A stretch of 64,000 nucleotides of DNA from Patella vulgata (GCF_932274485.2 NC_065883.2:72933839-72997838); one strand, 5' to 3'; shown: positions 21,336-32,280, counted from the stretch's first letter. Program-made: numbers and translations. Notes: generated by a model not told the origin, from the sequence alone.

Positions 21336-21710
21336 AAGGTATGTACATTATTATTCCGGTTAGTTGAGAAAAGTGAAATTCTTATAACCCTTTCAATTTT
21401 CCACGTCCAATTCGCACTTTACAGTGTACGGTGTCTGATTCTAATGAAGTCGACGAGACACAGAAACTAAAAATGTATATCGAAAACCAATAACGCTTGC
21501 AGCCAATGGAACTATCGGTATAAACTGTGAAACGCTAAGTGCTATTTCCGATATACTCCGTCTATTAAGTGGTCTGTGATGAAAAGAAAACAGGGATAGA
21601 AGACGTTGACTTACACGATAGTTTGGTAAAAACTTAACAGCAATCCGAGCTATTTTAGAACCAGAATCAGTTTTGGCGACAATGGTGTATAGAAGATAAT
21701 ATGAATAAAC

Positions 21711-22360
21711 TCCACAGTTAAGAGACATTTATGTTGTCACTAAGAACCAGTTTTGATGACAATGGAGTATAGAAGATGATATGAATCAACATCACAGTTA
21801 ATTAAAGGGACCATCCCGATTTTAGAAGAGTCTTAGAAATAATATTCCGTGTACGTATAGGAATGGTGTATTTACCTTATCTGAAAATTTCAGCTCAAAA
21901 TAATATTGAGTCATTTGGACGTGAACGTCAAAACCGCTTAATCCGGACACGTAACCCTTTTGAGATTTCGGGTCAATTTTTTCGTTGCGTGACCCGATAA
22001 TCTATTGCCCTTCCTTTAGAGGTCTATACAATGCATGACCCATCCAAAGGTAAATTTCATTCACCTACACGTTATTTTTATAAAATAAAAGTCTGGTTTT
22101 ATCCAGACACCGTATATTAATACAGCTTGCTACACCGGTCTCTATTTCTAGATCAAGACTGACGGGTTTAAGTTGTTTGAAAACGTATCACGTATATATT
22201 GAGTTAGTTGCTCCACCCTAAGGTAGGGGATTTGAAGCAGTTTTATTTTCCAAAATATAATCGAGATTGACCCTTTAAGAGATATTTATGATGCCACTAA
22301 GAACCAGTTTTGACCACAATGGGGATAGAAGTTGATATGAATATGATATTTATCTTGCCA
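21711..22360. repeat. Roughly 80-bp tandem repeat interrupted by T4
   Basis: Unit with cacagttaagagacattta, cactaagaaccagttttga and tagaagatgatatgaat. The first unit (21711-21790) is intact. The second is split after cacagttaa by T4 and resumes at gagatatttatgatgcc; a partial third follows. Confidence 0.88.
21806..22274. mobile_element. T4 element (TTAA / AGGG ends)
   Basis: 469 bp, starting agggaccatcccgatttt and ending in the inexact inverse aatcgagattgaccct. TTAA flanks it at 21802-21805 and 22275-22278, with one more ttaa at 21798-21801. No reading frame is present. The neighbouring tandem unit shows the same site without an insertion. Confidence 0.85.
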
Positions 22361-22573
22361 CTAAGACACATTTATCTTATATTATCGTTATGTGTCATTC
22401 ATAATGACCAATCTGTGCTTGCCGGGAATGAACTTTTCTTTATTTTTTTTGTATATGTAAAATCATTAAAATCTACTAGTTCTGTGCGTGATAAGTGCAA
22501 TATAGGAATATTTTGTTCAGAAATTGAAAGGAATTGAGGAACGGGCATATCCTATCTGACCTCTCTCCTATAG

Positions 22574-22851
22574 GAAATGTAATGAAATGAAATGGGGTTT
22601 AACGTCCTACTGTTCTGCTCTTAAACTGGGCTAATGAAGACGGGCATACGCCATACAGTGTGCTATGAGGGAAATTTTGCCCGGGCACTATCGCTTACTC
22701 TTATATCGAATTCCAACTGCCAAGGGATCTTTTATGTGCATTCCAATGTATACACGGGACCTCGGTTTTTCGTCTCATCCGAAGGACTAGACAGCTGTCC
22801 TTGTCAGGCCCTCCGTCTTGCATCACTGACAAGGGGGAACCACGCCGGAAA
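22574..22851 (-). mobile_element. SINE-A, 5'-truncated, 11-bp target duplication
   Basis: Tail and body to ggaaccacgccggaaa; no head. The duplication ctctcctatag is at 22563-22573 and 22852-22862. Little diverged. Confidence 0.94.
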
Positions 22852-22935
22852 CTCTCCTATAGCAATAGCAGTCCAAAATGGTTCAATTCCATTCAGTATT
22901 TACAAAGATATGAGGAACTGAAATTCCATCGAGCT

Positions 22936-23219
22936 TCTTCTTCTTCTTCTATTAGTGTCTGAACGTCAGCTGCCACCGATTTTGATATCGCAGACAAAAT
23001 GGCTTATTTATCATGCTTGGTGCACGCGCAGGGGTCTTTCCTGTGTGAGGAAACCTGAGTACCCGGAGTAAACCCACGAGGTTCAGAAGCGCCCCTATCT
23101 CCAAGTCACATATACGCTCACACCAGAGATTGGAACAACGACCACAAGCCAGAGATGACTGGCCAGCTAGAGCTCGGAGCGCGACACTCTAGACCACTAG
23201 GCCATCCCAAACCCCCTAA
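22936..23219 (-). mobile_element. SINE-C, full length
   Basis: On the element strand: G-run start, A-box-like gatggcctagtggtctaga, a B-box region with ggttgttccaatctc (expected ggttcgaatcc), core gtgggtttactccgggtac and tttcctcacac as in SINE-B, then a distinct 3' part gatatcaaaatcggtggcag with ctgacgttcagac and an AGA-type repeat. The duplication catcgagct is at 22927-22935 and 23220-23228. Confidence 0.88.
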
Positions 23220-23349
23220 CATCGAGCTATGATGCTCATTACGTAAATAGTACATTTTATTTTCTATTGTTTGAATACATTTTATAATGGATAATTTAAC
23301 GTAACGTACCAACGTTAGTAATGACGATCAAGGATAGCGTAAAATTGAA

Positions 23350-23490
23350 TCACTTATATCTTGGTTCAGAGTGAAGCAATTTGACTGAAATTTTCAGCAT
23401 ATTCTGTTTTCATTATCTATTTTTTATAACTATTATAGCGAGAACTGCCAGCTCTTTATCCAATCTTACCTTATGCCTTTTTACTGAATG
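23350..23490. mobile_element. T1 right-end fragment
   Basis: agtgaagcaatttgactgaa, tataactattatagcgagaa and ctctttatccaatctta correspond to the right portion of T1. The left portion is absent. Confidence 0.65.
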
Positions 23491-23799
23491 TTAAATAATC
23501 AATCTGGGTAAATATTAGCGTGGATAATTTGATGCTTTCGAAAAATGCAACCACGGATAGTTACTTTAATCTATTACAATCTGTTTTCCGGTTACACTCC
23601 CATTGAACATGATCAGGGTAGCGCAATCAATGATAATGATCTATACACAACAGCCCCAGCAAACATGGTCTGACGAGGAGCAACATACAGTCGCTGGAAC
23701 GGGACGAGAAGCCGAACTCTCGTGTACACGTTGGAGTGCGCATAAAATACAATCAAAATAAAAGGCAGGACAAAACCCCATCTTGGTGCAGGACGTTAA

Positions 23800-23833
23800 A
23801 GGACAATATTGGTGTCAATCATTATCACATATG

Positions 23834-23877
<44 letters not shown>

Positions 23878-24378
23878 GGGGTTTAACGTCCACTCGACAC
23901 AAACTAGGTCATTTCGGGACTAACATATGGTTTAATTTTATTTACATAATTCGCTTGCGCGTAGGGGTCTTTAGCAGTGGGAGGAAACCGGAGGACCCGG
24001 AGAAAACCCACGAGGTTGGACAGGCGACCCTACTCCTTGCCACGTACAACCGGGGATTCGAAACCACGCCAGTCGACTCAATGACAGACTGTATGATACA
24101 GCGCGCGCACGCTAACCATTCAGCCATCCAACCCCCCATATGTGATAGAACTGGTTAAACGCGTTCCAAATATAATTTTAACACAGAGATCATTGCTACG
24201 ATAGATGAGTAATACAGGTGTCATGAATCAGAAGTGTCGAACGCCAAAGGAAAACACGAGTTATCCCTCTATATAACTGACTGAAGTGACAAGTGATAAC
24301 AGATATACGGCAGAATTTCTGCTCACTAATAATTCCTTCTATCACATATGTGATAATGACTGACACCAATATTGTCCT
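23800..24378. mobile_element. T5 element (TTAA / AGGACAATATTG ends) carrying a SINE-B
   Basis: Inverted ends of about 40 bp: aggacaatattggtgtcaat, then cattatcacatatgtgata at the left, mirrored at the right to 24378. Flanks are TTAA (23796-23799) and GTAA (24379-24382). Without the SINE-B it is about 270 bp. Each end contains the perfect palindrome tatcacatatgtgata. Confidence 0.88.
23840..24136 (-). mobile_element. SINE-B, full length, inside T5
   Basis: Complete copy with long AG repeat. The duplication catatgtgatag is at 23828-23839 and 24137-24148, cutting the left palindrome of T5. Confidence 0.95.
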
Positions 24379-24482
24379 GTAAACAAAATGTCATTTCCTT
24401 TCATTTCTCTCTGAGTATGGTTCCTATAAAAAGTTTATAAATGAATAAACTTAGTGGTCATTTGTAAAATAGCAATTGTTTT

Positions 24483-24680
24483 TTTTTATATTTTCGATGG
24501 CTTCCACTACATGAAGATCTGGCCGGTTGTAGTGGGAGGTCGCGTCAGGGGTCATACGAGCGGCTTTTCATCCTATGACGTAAGACATTTGATTAACCGA
24601 CCATCGTTGATGTTTCTAGTGGGATACCCACAGTTCCGTGCACCGCACGCCTAGAACTAGCAGCAATAGACTGTTTCATT
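24483..24680. mobile_element. P1 element, left two thirds
   Basis: Contains tattttcgatggcttccac, gtcaggggtcatacgag and the tgacgta-containing motif, ending gactgtttcatta, where the SINE-B array begins. Confidence 0.75.
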
Positions 24681-24682
24681 AC

Positions 24683-25187
24683 AGAGAGAGAGAGAGAGAG
24701 AGGGGGTTAACGTCTACTCGAAGCAAACTAGATCATTTCGGGACTAACATATAGTTCAATTTTTATTTCAATAATTCGCTTGCGCGTAGGGGTCTTTAGC
24801 AGTGGGAGGAAACCGGAGGACCCGCAGAAAACCCACATGGTTGGACAAGCGACCCTACTCCTTGTCACGTACAAACAGGGAATCGCAACCACGCCAGTTG
24901 ACTCAATGACAGACCTTATGATACAGCGCACAAACGCTAACAAATCGGCCACCCAACCGGTTGACCCAGAGAAAACCCACAACCGGGGAATCGAAACCAC
25001 GCCAGTTGAGTCAATGGCATACCTTATGATACAGCGCACACACACTAACCATTCGGCCACCCAATCCCAGGACCCGGAGAAAACCCACGAGGTACAACCG
25101 GGGAATCGAAACCACGCCAGTTGAGTCAATAGCAGACCTTATGATACAGCGCGCACGCGCTAATCATTCGGCCATCTACCCCTACCC
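24683..25187 (-). mobile_element. SINE-B with three tandem heads
   Basis: A full SINE-B (to gccacccaaccgg at about 24958) is followed by two further head segments (to 25067 and 25187). Each starts at the core edge (gagaaaaccca) and lacks the stretch between core and B-box present in normal copies. Three B-box-like gaatcgaaaccac blocks (element strand reversed) are present. No duplication was seen at the ends. Confidence 0.85.
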
Positions 25188-25189
25188 CC

Positions 25190-25768
25190 TTTAAATAAAT
25201 AAACTGAGTAAGTATTTGTAAAACAGATTAGTTGTATTGGCCTGGATATAGTAATGTCATTATGTTATGTTATGTTAGTTTTCTATTGTCTGAGTGGATC
25301 AACTCTGTCACAAAAGATAGAATTAGTCGCAGAATTAAACCAACTCTTATGGATTAATTCCGGGAATTTTCCCAATACTTTTAATTGCATCATCAACTCG
25401 CAACAATGGCGCACTCATCGATAAAATACAACAGAGAATAAAAGCGGAATTATTCCTGAAACGAAACTCAATTAAATTCGATCGAATTACAACCGACATA
25501 AAAGGAGTTTGATTTTTTTTCATGCTGTTCGATCGACAAAGGTGTGTCTACTTTCACTCTAGTGGCCTTGTTTCCGAAACCATTCTGCCATTATTAAGTC
25601 GAAGGGCACCTTGGCTTTCATCGATTCAGAATAAATCTGGGTATTTAGGAATTGGTTTTCATCAGTTTCTGCCATTACAGCACGTTAGGTTTAAAGGTGC
25701 AGTGTCGAATATCCTCGCATACAGGGGCGTGGCCAGGTCCATGTGTGTGGGTGTGTGGGTGTGTGTGT
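25190..25768. other. Mostly unassigned
   Basis: Near 25690 the string tttaaaggtgcagt resembles the TTAA/AG ends of the T-type elements and recurs at 55813. A caggggcgtggccagg motif at about 25725 resembles the ends of the element at 54687. No complete element was delimited. A GT repeat lies at 25740-25770. Confidence 0.4.
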
Positions 25769-26277
25769 GTGTGAGAGAGAGATAGAGAGGGAGAGAGAGA
25801 AAGGGATTAACGTGCACTCGACACAAACTAGGTTATATTGAGACTAACATAAATATACATATGGTTCCATTTTATTTCAATACTTCGCTTGCGCGTAGGG
25901 GGCCTTAACAGTGCGAGGAAACCGGACGACCGGAGAAAACCCACGAGAGAGAGAGAGAGAAATCGGGTTTAACGTCCACTCGACACAAACTAGGTCATTT
26001 CGGGACTAACATATGGTTTAATTTTATTTCAATAATTCGCTTGCGCGTAGGGGTCTTTAGCAGTGAGGTTGTAAATGAAATGAAATGAAATGGGGTTTAA
26101 CGTCCTACTGTTCTGCTCCTAAACTGGGCTAATGAACACGGACATACGCCATACGCAGGGGTGCTGCGGCCTACCCCACTCCTTGACACGTACAAGCGGG
26201 GAATCGAAATGACGCCACTTGACTTAATTACAGACCTTCTGATCCATCGCGCACGCGTTAAACCCCCCCCCCCCCAA
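25769..26277 (-). mobile_element. SINE-B interrupted by a truncated SINE-B and a truncated SINE-A
   Basis: Outer SINE-B runs 25769-25945 and resumes near 26155 (cctaccccactccttgaca) to a head ending in a C run. Between lie a second SINE-B, 25946-26066, lacking its head, and a SINE-A tail fragment, 26073-26154. Confidence 0.82.
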
Positions 26278-26339
26278 TTTCACATGATGGAACCGGCAAT
26301 GTGCCAAGCGTACATTATTTATACTAGTTGACATATTGA

Positions 26340-26470
26340 ACCCGCGTGTCGTATTTCATTGTAATGCACGTGCTGGATAGTGTCTGTATTTTAAGTTGTT
26401 TAAACGCACTCATGCAATATCAATCTATTACTTAAAGTCTCGCACTCGACCATTAAACTACACCTATTTC
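26340..26470 (-). repeat. Repeat L, second copy
   Basis: cacgtgctggatagtgt, attttaagttgtttaaa and ctcgcactcgaccattaaac match, inverted, parts of the palindromic element at 36600-36760. Confidence 0.65.
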
Positions 26471-26767
26471 ACACATATCTTATGTCATCTATGCAATTAC
26501 CATGAGTACGAGAATTAAATACTAGGTGTCTGGGAAGCAGAGGTTTTATTTTCAAATAACGATAATTATTTGAGGAAATTGCATGTAAATGTCTTATCGC
26601 CATTGATTTCCAATCTGTAATGTGTTTAGATTGTGGAGATTCAACACAAATACTTGTAATTTAATATCTTGCTCTATACTTAATGGTGAAATAAGTTCCA
26701 TGTCGGTAAGCAGGGTCAATGTGTCCAGAATTTCTATTAATACTAATTATTTTATCGTGCTTAGACA

Positions 26768-27110
26768 CTGCTTACAATTCTCTGGGGCCGGAGATCCCGT
26801 GTTCGAACCCTGCGTTGGGCGAGAAAATTCTTTCTGACGTGGTTCCCGCTTGTCAGTGGCGCAGGACAGAGCGCCTGGCAAGGGACAACGTATAATCGCT
26901 CAGATGGTACGAAAAACCGAGGCCCCGCGTACACATTGGCGTGTACGTAAAATATCCCGTGACAGTTGGAATTCGATATAAGAGCAGGCCGTACCGTCGC
27001 TGTCCAGGGCAAAATGTTCATCATAGCACACTGTATGGGGTTTCCCCATCTTCATTAGCCCAATTGGAACAGAACAGTTGGACGTTAAACTCCATTTCAT
27101 TTCATTTCTA
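26768..27110 (+). mobile_element. SINE-A, near full length, diverged
   Basis: Partial head (gagatcccgtgttcgaacc), complete body and gacgttaaactccatttca tail. Older than the 9647 copy judging by the number of differences. Confidence 0.88.
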
Positions 27111-27289
27111 TTAGTAAGTGCAGGCGGACCGCCCTACACGCAAAACAAAAATCTACAAGATAAACCTGCGGACAAGACAGAAAATAGACATTGCAGAAAA
27201 GAAACAAATATCAAATCAAGTGAATGGATCCGGGAACCAGCCGTAAGCGTCCACTGCGCTGTACAGTACCGGGCTTGTTATGGTACAGG

Positions 27290-27570
27290 GGGGTTGGATG
27301 GCTGAATGGTTAGCGTGCGCGCGCTGTATAATAAAGTCTGTCATTGAGTCGACTGGCGTGGTTTCGAATCCCCGGTTGTACCTGACAAGGAGTAGGGTCG
27401 CCTGTCCAACCTCGTGGGTTTTCTCCGGGTCCCCCGGTTTCCTCCCACTGCTAAAGACCCCTACGCGCAAGCGAATTATTGAAATAAAATTAAAAACCAT
27501 ATGTTAGTCCCGAAATGACCTAGTTTGTGTCGAGTGGACGTTAAACCCCATTTCTCACTCTGTCTCTCTC
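27290..27570 (+). mobile_element. SINE-B, full length, 14-bp perfect target duplication
   Basis: gggttggatggctgaatgg head through core to gacgttaaaccccatttctc. The duplication tgttatggtacagg is at 27276-27289 and 27571-27584. One of the best-preserved copies. Confidence 0.97.
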
Positions 27571-27769
27571 TGTTATGGTACAGGTTTCACTAAAAATGAT
27601 TTACAAAAAAGACGTAACAGAAATAATGCGACCAATCTTGACAGTGGTCATCTCTTAAATGGCGATAGTCTGCCAGTTGACGTCAGGTGTTAGAACGTCA
27701 AACAATTTCAACAATAAGGGCGATAATCCGGATAGAATCTGGGGAAACGCTAAAATAATAAGTGTAGTG

Positions 27770-27960
27770 AGCAAAACAGGAGCAATTCTTGATTAAATTG
27801 GCACAATTCTTGATTAAAGTGGCACAATTCTTTATTAAAGTGGCGTGTTTTGAGAGGTTTCTACATGTAGCAAGGAATAAGGTAGCAACATCCAACCTCG
27901 CGAGTCTCTCCGGTAGTTAATTATGCCCAACCTCGTGAGTCTCTCCGGTCCTTCCATTAC
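27770..27960. repeat. Short tandem repeats (24 bp and 38 bp)
   Basis: Three 24-bp units (gcacaattcttgattaaagt) at 27778-27845, then two units with caacctcgtgagtctctccgg at about 27890-27955. Confidence 0.8.
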
Positions 27961-28064
27961 AGTAACTATATAATTAATTACTAATTAATGTCCTAAGTAA
28001 TTATGTCCGTTAATAATACACCTATATATATATTAATTTATAACAAGGTAGATTCAAATCACAG

Positions 28065-28600
28065 GTGTGTAGTAAACTTAGTATCAGAATCTACCACATA
28101 CTAAACCTACGCTGTCTGTCTACAATTAGCTCCACTTGAGAACAGACACGAAGCTAGTTGACCGACATTTTAATTCCTAAATCGATAATTTTAGTCGAAA
28201 ACTCTAAGTATTCTTAGATATTCTTGAGAAATACTTTTTCTGCTTCAATTTAATATCATTGAAAATATTTATTTAGTCTCCGTGTGTATGAAACAGAGTA
28301 GAACCGCATTACAAAACAGTATACTATTTTTTGTATATGGCGGACTTTAGGGCAGAGATCTATTCTCGAAGAAGATACTTTAGAACAGACACTAAGCTAG
28401 TTGTCCGACATTTTATGTAGTAAATCGACCATATTTCGAGAAATTTTGAGAGGTATATATTCTGCTTTCATTCAATAAAATTAAAAAAGTTTAATTAGTC
28501 TTCTTTGTGCATAACCTGGGTAGGACCGTATTACAAACCAGTAGACTAATTGTTGATTATGGCGACCAATTAGGACAGAGATCTATAATCGAAGTAGAGT
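28065..28600. repeat. Repeat G, two tandem copies of about 240 bp
   Basis: Each contains cagacac-aagctagttg, ccgacatttta and gacagagatct-t--tcgaag. A third copy lies at 37020-37270. The class is unknown to me. Confidence 0.78.
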
Positions 28601-28611
28601 AGATAGTTCAC

Positions 28612-28730
28612 TGTGTGCAGAATAATTCTAATATCTCTGTGAACTTTATCAATGTTATGTTGACTCAGAATAATTTTAATATCTCTGTGAACTTTATTAA
28701 TGATATGATGTCTCAGAATTACCACTATTT
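28612..28730. repeat. 60-bp tandem repeat, about two units
   Basis: tcagaataattttaatatct and gtgaactttattaatg recur with a 60-bp period. A 99-codon reading frame runs through them only because the period is a multiple of three. Confidence 0.8.
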
Positions 28731-28963
28731 TGTTTCTGACAACATACAATTAGTAGGGAACATGGAGGTTATTGCTCTTACGCTGACGTCTCAATTAGAA
28801 ATAATTATTGGTGTTAACCGCATATCAAGCCATGGTCGTATTTGTTTCGTTCATTGTCAGCTGTATACTTTAGTAGATGTATTTTCCCCCGGGTATCAAA
28901 TGGAATGGAAATGAAATGGGTTTTAATTAGAGAGAGAGAGAGAGAGGTTGGATATTTGATTAC

Positions 28964-29044
28964 AGTAAAAGAATCATTGACACCTGGAATTCGAAATAAG
29001 AGTAGGTCTTAGCGCCACTGTCCTGGCAAAATATCTCCCATGGC
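28964..29044 (+). mobile_element. SINE-A body fragment
   Basis: gtaaaagaatcattgacacc to gcaaaatatctcccatggca, both ends missing, abutting P1. Confidence 0.65.
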
Positions 29045-29052
29045 ATATATAC

Positions 29053-29402
29053 CAATCGGATTAAAATACAGATCTATATTTCGTTTCGTTTTATTATACT
29101 TTCGATGGCCTCTACTACATGAAGATCTGACCAGTTGTAATGAGAGATCGCGTCAGGGGTCATACGAGAGGCTTTTGATCCTATGATGTCAGACATTTTA
29201 TTAGCCAATCAGCGTTGATGTTTCTAGTGGAATTACCACAGAGCTCGCTGCAACAGATTGTTTCATTGATTAATCCCTCACATCATCCATAACGCGGGTT
29301 ATATAACAAGTCTTGCAGATCCCAGTGTAGTAAAGACAAGTAAAACAAAATTTGGAACTATAAAAAACGAAACGAAATAAGATCTGCGTTTTAATCAGAT
29401 TG
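29053..29402. mobile_element. P1 element, full length
   Basis: 350 bp. Left end caatcggattaaaatacag, right end the inverse (ttttaatcagattg), with inner inverted blocks tttcgtttcgttttatta / aaaaacgaaacgaaata. The interior carries ccaatcagcg, cattgattaatcc and gttatataacaag. No coding capacity. Confidence 0.88.
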
Positions 29403-29739
29403 TGATAGAATATAACAATTATTATAAAAGGATGTGCACGAAAAATTAAAACCGCTAAAATGATGAATTGGTTTACTGTCTTTCTTTATAATATTCACAT
29501 GGATGCATTATGCCACGTGTAATCATCCAATGCGCCTGCTCGAGCATGTACCGGAAGTTGGCCATCCCTGGATGCCAAAACACATTCCTAGTAATCTGAC
29601 GAAAGTTGATAATGAATAAGTCTGTCACCAACATTATACAGTATGTCGCCATTTTTACAGGTCTGAAAGCGATGATTGATACGTGTAATATTATTACAGT
29701 ATACCCAGTAGATTTGATCCGACAACCAGACTCGCCGGT

Positions 29740-29965
29740 AGTAGAACTCGATTCACACTTTCAGCACTGGTTAATTATTAAATAAGATGACAAGATCAAC
29801 CATTCCATTGACTCTCCTGTCTGTAGTAGAACACGGCGCACACTTTTAGTACTGGTTAATTATTAAAAAGGTAACTCGATCAACCAGTTGATTGACTCAT
29901 ACGGCTCTCACTTTTAGTACTGGTGAGTTAGTAAATAAGGTGACTAGGTCATCCAGTACATTGAC
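29740..29965. repeat. Roughly 90-bp tandem repeat, three units
   Basis: tttagtactggttaattatt and gatcaaccattccattgact recur, with gtagtagaac-cg between them. Confidence 0.75.
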
Positions 29966-30009
29966 TTGATGGAATGAGATTTTATAATTTCTTCGACACT
30001 TACAGTCTT

Positions 30010-30298
30010 AGAGAGAGAGAGGGAGAGAGAGAGAGAGAGAGAGAGATTGGGTTTAACGTCCAGTCGACAACAACTTTCAGGATTAACATATGGATCAATT
30101 TTATTTCAATAATTTGCTTGCGCGTTGGAATCTTTAGCAGTGGGAGGAAACCGGATGACCCCACGAGGTTGGACAGGCGACCCTACTCCTTGTCACATAC
30201 ACCCAGGGAATCGAAACAACACCATTTGACTCAATGACAGACCTTATGATACAACGCGCACGCGCTAACCATTCAGCCCCCCCCCCCTTCGAGTAATT
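30010..30298 (-). mobile_element. SINE-B, diverged
   Basis: AG repeat, gtttaacgtccagtcgac, shortened core, B-box region (gaatcgaaacaacac) and a head ending attcagcccc with a C run. Confidence 0.88.
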
Positions 30299-30502
30299 GA
30301 GGAATCCATGACTTAAGGCTAGCCCCCGGATCCATACACAATGTTTGTGATTTCTGTATATTCTATCTTATCCGTAGGTCTGTCTTGTGCACTTACTATT
30401 GACAGTGTTGAGGCACGTTAGGAATAACACACAGTCAATTAATTAGAACGAGTGGCAGGGGCCAAATTTCACATACAGGCTTTCGGAAAAGAACAGATCT
30501 AT

Positions 30503-30664
30503 CGGATTAAAACACAGATCTTATTTCATTTATAGCTCAGAATCTTGCCTGGAAAACACGATTTGAAATTTGAAATTTGCAATTCGAGCGAGTGACCGGG
30601 GACTGTTTACAATAGTTCTAATTGTTTAAAACACAGATCTTATTTCGTTTCGTTTTTATAGTTC
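30503..30664. mobile_element. P1 terminal fragments
   Basis: atcggattaaaacacagatc at 30502 and aaacacagatcttatttcgt at 30632 are two left-type P1 ends. The bodies are missing. Confidence 0.65.
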
Positions 30665-31027
30665 AGTGTGGGCCTCGGTAGCTAAGTGGGTACGACGATG
30701 TCTCGCTAGCCTAGAGATCGCGTGTTCGATCCCTGCATTGGCCCAAAAAGTTCATAGGGATTTTCCGACGCGGTTTCCCACTGTTGGTGCAAGACGGAGG
30801 TCCCGACAAGGACAGCTGTCTAGTCGTTCGGATGTAAGATCCCGTACAGACATTGGCGTGTGTACGTAAAAGATCCCTTGGCAGTTGGAATTCGATATAA
30901 GAGTAGCCCATAGTGGCGCTACCCGGGCAAAATTTCATTCATTGCATGCTGTATGGCGTATGCCTGTCTTCATTAGCCAAGTCGGAGCAGATCAGTAGGA
31001 CGTTAAACCCCATTTCATTTCATTTCA
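30665..31027 (+). mobile_element. SINE-A, full length
   Basis: Head cggtagctaagtgggtac and gtgttcgatccctgc, body, and gacgttaaaccccatttca tail. It lies between a P1 end and an inverted repeat E. Confidence 0.92.
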
Positions 31028-31165
31028 CTTGGAAATATCGGGTGAATTCTTTTGCCCTTTGATGAAGGAAGCTGATAACTGGTTTCCTGTTAGGTGTTAA
31101 GAAAAACAAAGATTCGCGGGTAATCTAGAGCAGGTTCTGTCGAGTGCTGGAAGTGACGGAAACGA
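31028..31165 (-). repeat. Repeat E, inverted copy with a SINE-like end
   Basis: ggaaatatcgggtgaattc, cttttgccctttgatgaagg and taatctagagcaggttctgt are the inverse of the 6.1-6.3 kb copy. It is followed by agtacgttaaccctcatttg, a diverged SINE-A tail. Confidence 0.7.
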
Positions 31166-31614
31166 CAGTAGTACGTTAACCCTCATTTGATTTCATTTTA
31201 TAGTTCAAAATCTCGATTAAAAAACTGCTACTTTGCAATAAAACGATTTGATTTCCGACTCCTCTTGGTTTACACATCTAATGGAATTAGAGACGAGTTC
31301 AAAAACTTAATGGCAATCTAGAAATGTACTTTTCTTTACATTGACATTTGAAGAGACATTTTGATTGCGATATTTACACCACTGATTGATGGACCTTAAA
31401 TTGTAGAAGGAATCTGGTGTGTTTGTGAAATTGCGGTCGTTCAGATGGTTAATATAGCGCCTCCTTTACTGTTAAATGAATTGTAGCCCCTGGACTTTGA
31501 TTGACTTTATTATAAGGAACGTTTTACTCTAATCCCTGGCCCTTGTGGTAATTCTATTGTTACTAACTTTGGTGGTGTTTGACCCAAAACATTCCATTTG
31601 ACAGGGGCGAGGTT
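31166..31614. other. No recognised feature
   Basis: No recurring family or coding signal. Confidence 0.45.
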
Positions 31615-32030
31615 TAACACAGTTTTTATTGTAATCCCGGGATGTAGCTATTATCGTTCCGTAATCGCGGGGTGTAGTTATTATCGTTCTGTAATCCCGG
31701 GGTGTAGTTATTATTGTTCTGTAATCGCGGGATGTAGTTATTATCGTTCTGTAATCGCGGGGTGTAATTGGTCTGTTATTCCGGGTGTATTTATTATGGT
31801 TCTGTAACCATGGGCTGCACTAATTATTGTTCTAGTAGTGTTCTGTTATTATTGGTTCTATTATTGTTCCAGGGTGTAGATATCATTGTTCTGTAATCCA
31901 CGGTGTAGATATCATTGTTCTGCAACCCCGGGTGTAGTTATAATTGTTCTGTTATCATTGGGTGTAGTCATAGGGGTTATTATTGTTCTGTAACCCCTGG
32001 GATGTAGTTATCATGGTTCTGTATCTTGGG
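31615..32030. repeat. Tandem repeat, about 31-bp unit
   Basis: About twelve units of gtagttattatcgttctgta / atcgcggggt, diverging to the right (tgtagatatcattgttctg). A 69-codon frame with repeated CSYYRSVI words is a by-product. Confidence 0.9.
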
Positions 32031-32280
32031 TTGATGGGTATTTTATTAACAGCTTAATTGGTTTGGAGTTGATTTCTGCACTTGTTTATCAACAAGGTTT
32101 TTCAACAACCTTACCTGGATACCAACCCTTGATAATGTTTTGGTATCTTATCAAATATTAAATAAACATCCCAGGACCGTCTCTTTAAATACTCCTTGAT
32201 TCACTGCTGGTTTAGTTCGTGACAGTGAATTCTTCCTCCGACGTAACGGAACACAAAATTAAAGCGATATTTTCCTCTGG

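Noticed and set aside
21441-21728. 95-codon minus-strand frame
   Set aside because: Partly in the tandem repeat that hosts T4; no domain, and no splice or start context that supports it.
24728-25129. 133-codon minus-strand frame and 114-codon plus-strand partner
   Set aside because: Both read the three SINE-B heads; the repeated RCIIR-VIESTGVV words appear in every minus-frame SINE-B copy.
28615-28914. 99-codon frame
   Set aside because: Driven by a 60-bp tandem repeat followed by unrelated sequence; no domain.
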